A program made the position numbers and the translations under genes. From contig CAKZZO010000038.1 of NCBI GenBank assembly GCA_937885175.1, forward strand, positions 1-12,821: DNA of 12,821 nt, given 5' to 3'. This document shows, piece after piece, positions 12,662 to 12,821 of the stretch. The first letter of the stretch is position 1. Every line of letters begins with the position of its first letter. Source of the stretch: an uncultured Treponema sp. (lineage in GTDB: Bacteria > Spirochaetota > Spirochaetia > Treponematales > Treponemataceae). Below the pieces are notes generated by a model. It did not search any database. It was given only the letters and a program-made list of their open reading frames with translations, and was not told the origin of the DNA.

Positions 12662-12711
12662 AGAACGCTCCTAGTTTTGTTTTACGTCAGGATGGAATTT
12701 CGAACTGACGG
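12662..12711 (-). promoter_or_regulatory. Candidate preQ1-I riboswitch in the yhhQ leader
   Basis: The leader is about 50 bases. CGTCAG (12706-12701) pairs with CTGACG (12686-12681) as a P1-like stem. The loop opens with TTC, giving the GTTC common in preQ1-I aptamers. A C sits directly before the 3' strand of P1, where these aptamers recognise the ligand. After P1 comes an A-rich tail (TAAAACAAAACTA) running into the AGGAG ribosome-binding site, as in translational preQ1-I switches. The usual UAG/CUA pseudoknot pairing is not present; loop TTCC could instead pair with GGAG of the ribosome-binding site. The position fits a precursor transporter. The missing canonical pseudoknot keeps this tentative. 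Confidence 0.5.
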
Positions 12712-12717
12712 TAAACT

Positions 12718-12746
12718 ATTGTACAAAAATCATGCGCGAATGTCAA
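12718..12746 (-). promoter_or_regulatory. Strong promoter of yhhQ
   Basis: The minus strand has a perfect -35 TTGACA (12746-12741), a 17-base spacer and TACAAT (12723-12718), one base from consensus. Initiation near 12711 would place the first transcribed bases right at the P1-like stem of the leader. Confidence 0.85.
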
Positions 12747-12749
12747 ACA

Positions 12750-12772
12750 GCCCTGCCTCCGCAGCTCAGGGC
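12750..12772. other. GC-rich hairpin upstream of the yhhQ promoter
   Basis: GCCCTG (12750-12755) pairs with CAGGGC (12767-12772) around an 11-base loop. On the minus strand only a poor T-run (TGTTTG) follows, so it may be a weak terminator of an upstream gene beyond the window or simply a local palindrome. I see no gene between 12747 and 12821. Confidence 0.4.
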
Positions 12773-12821
12773 AAACGCATTATAATCCATTCACAAGTAA
12801 GACAAAAAGGGCACAGGCGAA

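Noticed and set aside
12779..12786. TATAAT on both strands near the right edge as an extra promoter
   Set aside because: ATTATAAT is self-complementary, and no -35 box lies at 16-18 bases on either strand; the gene it might serve is outside the window.

Overview
The window looks like a chromosomal segment of a spirochaete, most likely a Treponema. This rests on gene order and protein style, not on a database search. The supporting signs are a translation block rpsP-khpA-rimM-trmD-rplS followed by a FliK-like and a truncated FlhB-like protein, a YraN homologue, a short protein resembling spirochaetal FlgM, and a bifunctional thrA. Every gene I can support lies on the minus strand, so transcription runs from high to low coordinates. 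The long plus-strand open frames are antisense shadows.

Layout in transcription order (right to left). (a) 12821-11948: a promoter, a compact leader that may be a preQ1-I riboswitch, and a YhhQ-type queuosine-precursor transporter. (b) 11924-11500: a possible terminator, a promoter, a 72-residue two-helix membrane protein related to the TM2 domain, then a GC-rich element of three hairpins. (c) 11469-8886: a consensus-like promoter, then rpsP-khpA-rimM-trmD-rplS, closed by a clear intrinsic terminator at 8886-8920. (d) 8843-6114: a second, tightly overlapping operon: FliK-like, FlhB C-domain-like, an 89-residue protein with an acidic tail, yraN, a 63-residue FlgM-like protein and a 159-residue possible zinc-binding protein. 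(e) 6076-891: a sigma70-type promoter and an amino-acid operon: aspartokinase/homoserine dehydrogenase (thrA), a fused DAHP synthase-prephenate dehydratase, a 150-bp spacer packed with hairpins, and ilvN without ilvB. (f) 888-408: a decayed IS transposase lying directly after ilvN. (g) 404-1: three helically phased repeats, one inside the promoter of an AAA ATPase gene that runs off the left edge.

How the parts work together: region (e) groups allosterically controlled entry or branch enzymes of the aspartate, aromatic and branched-chain families, and all three proteins carry ACT regulatory domains. Region (c) makes ribosomal proteins and ribosome or tRNA maturation factors. Region (d) mixes flagellar-export-like small proteins with a putative nuclease-fold protein; the FliK-like/FlhB-like pair next to rplS parallels ylqG-ylqH in Bacillus.

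I found no CRISPR array, prophage, tRNA or rRNA. The most interesting leads are the phased repeats at the ATPase promoter, the candidate preQ1 riboswitch, the DAHPS-PDT fusion inside an all-ACT-domain operon, the hairpin-dense spacer before ilvN, and the unassigned small proteins of region (d).
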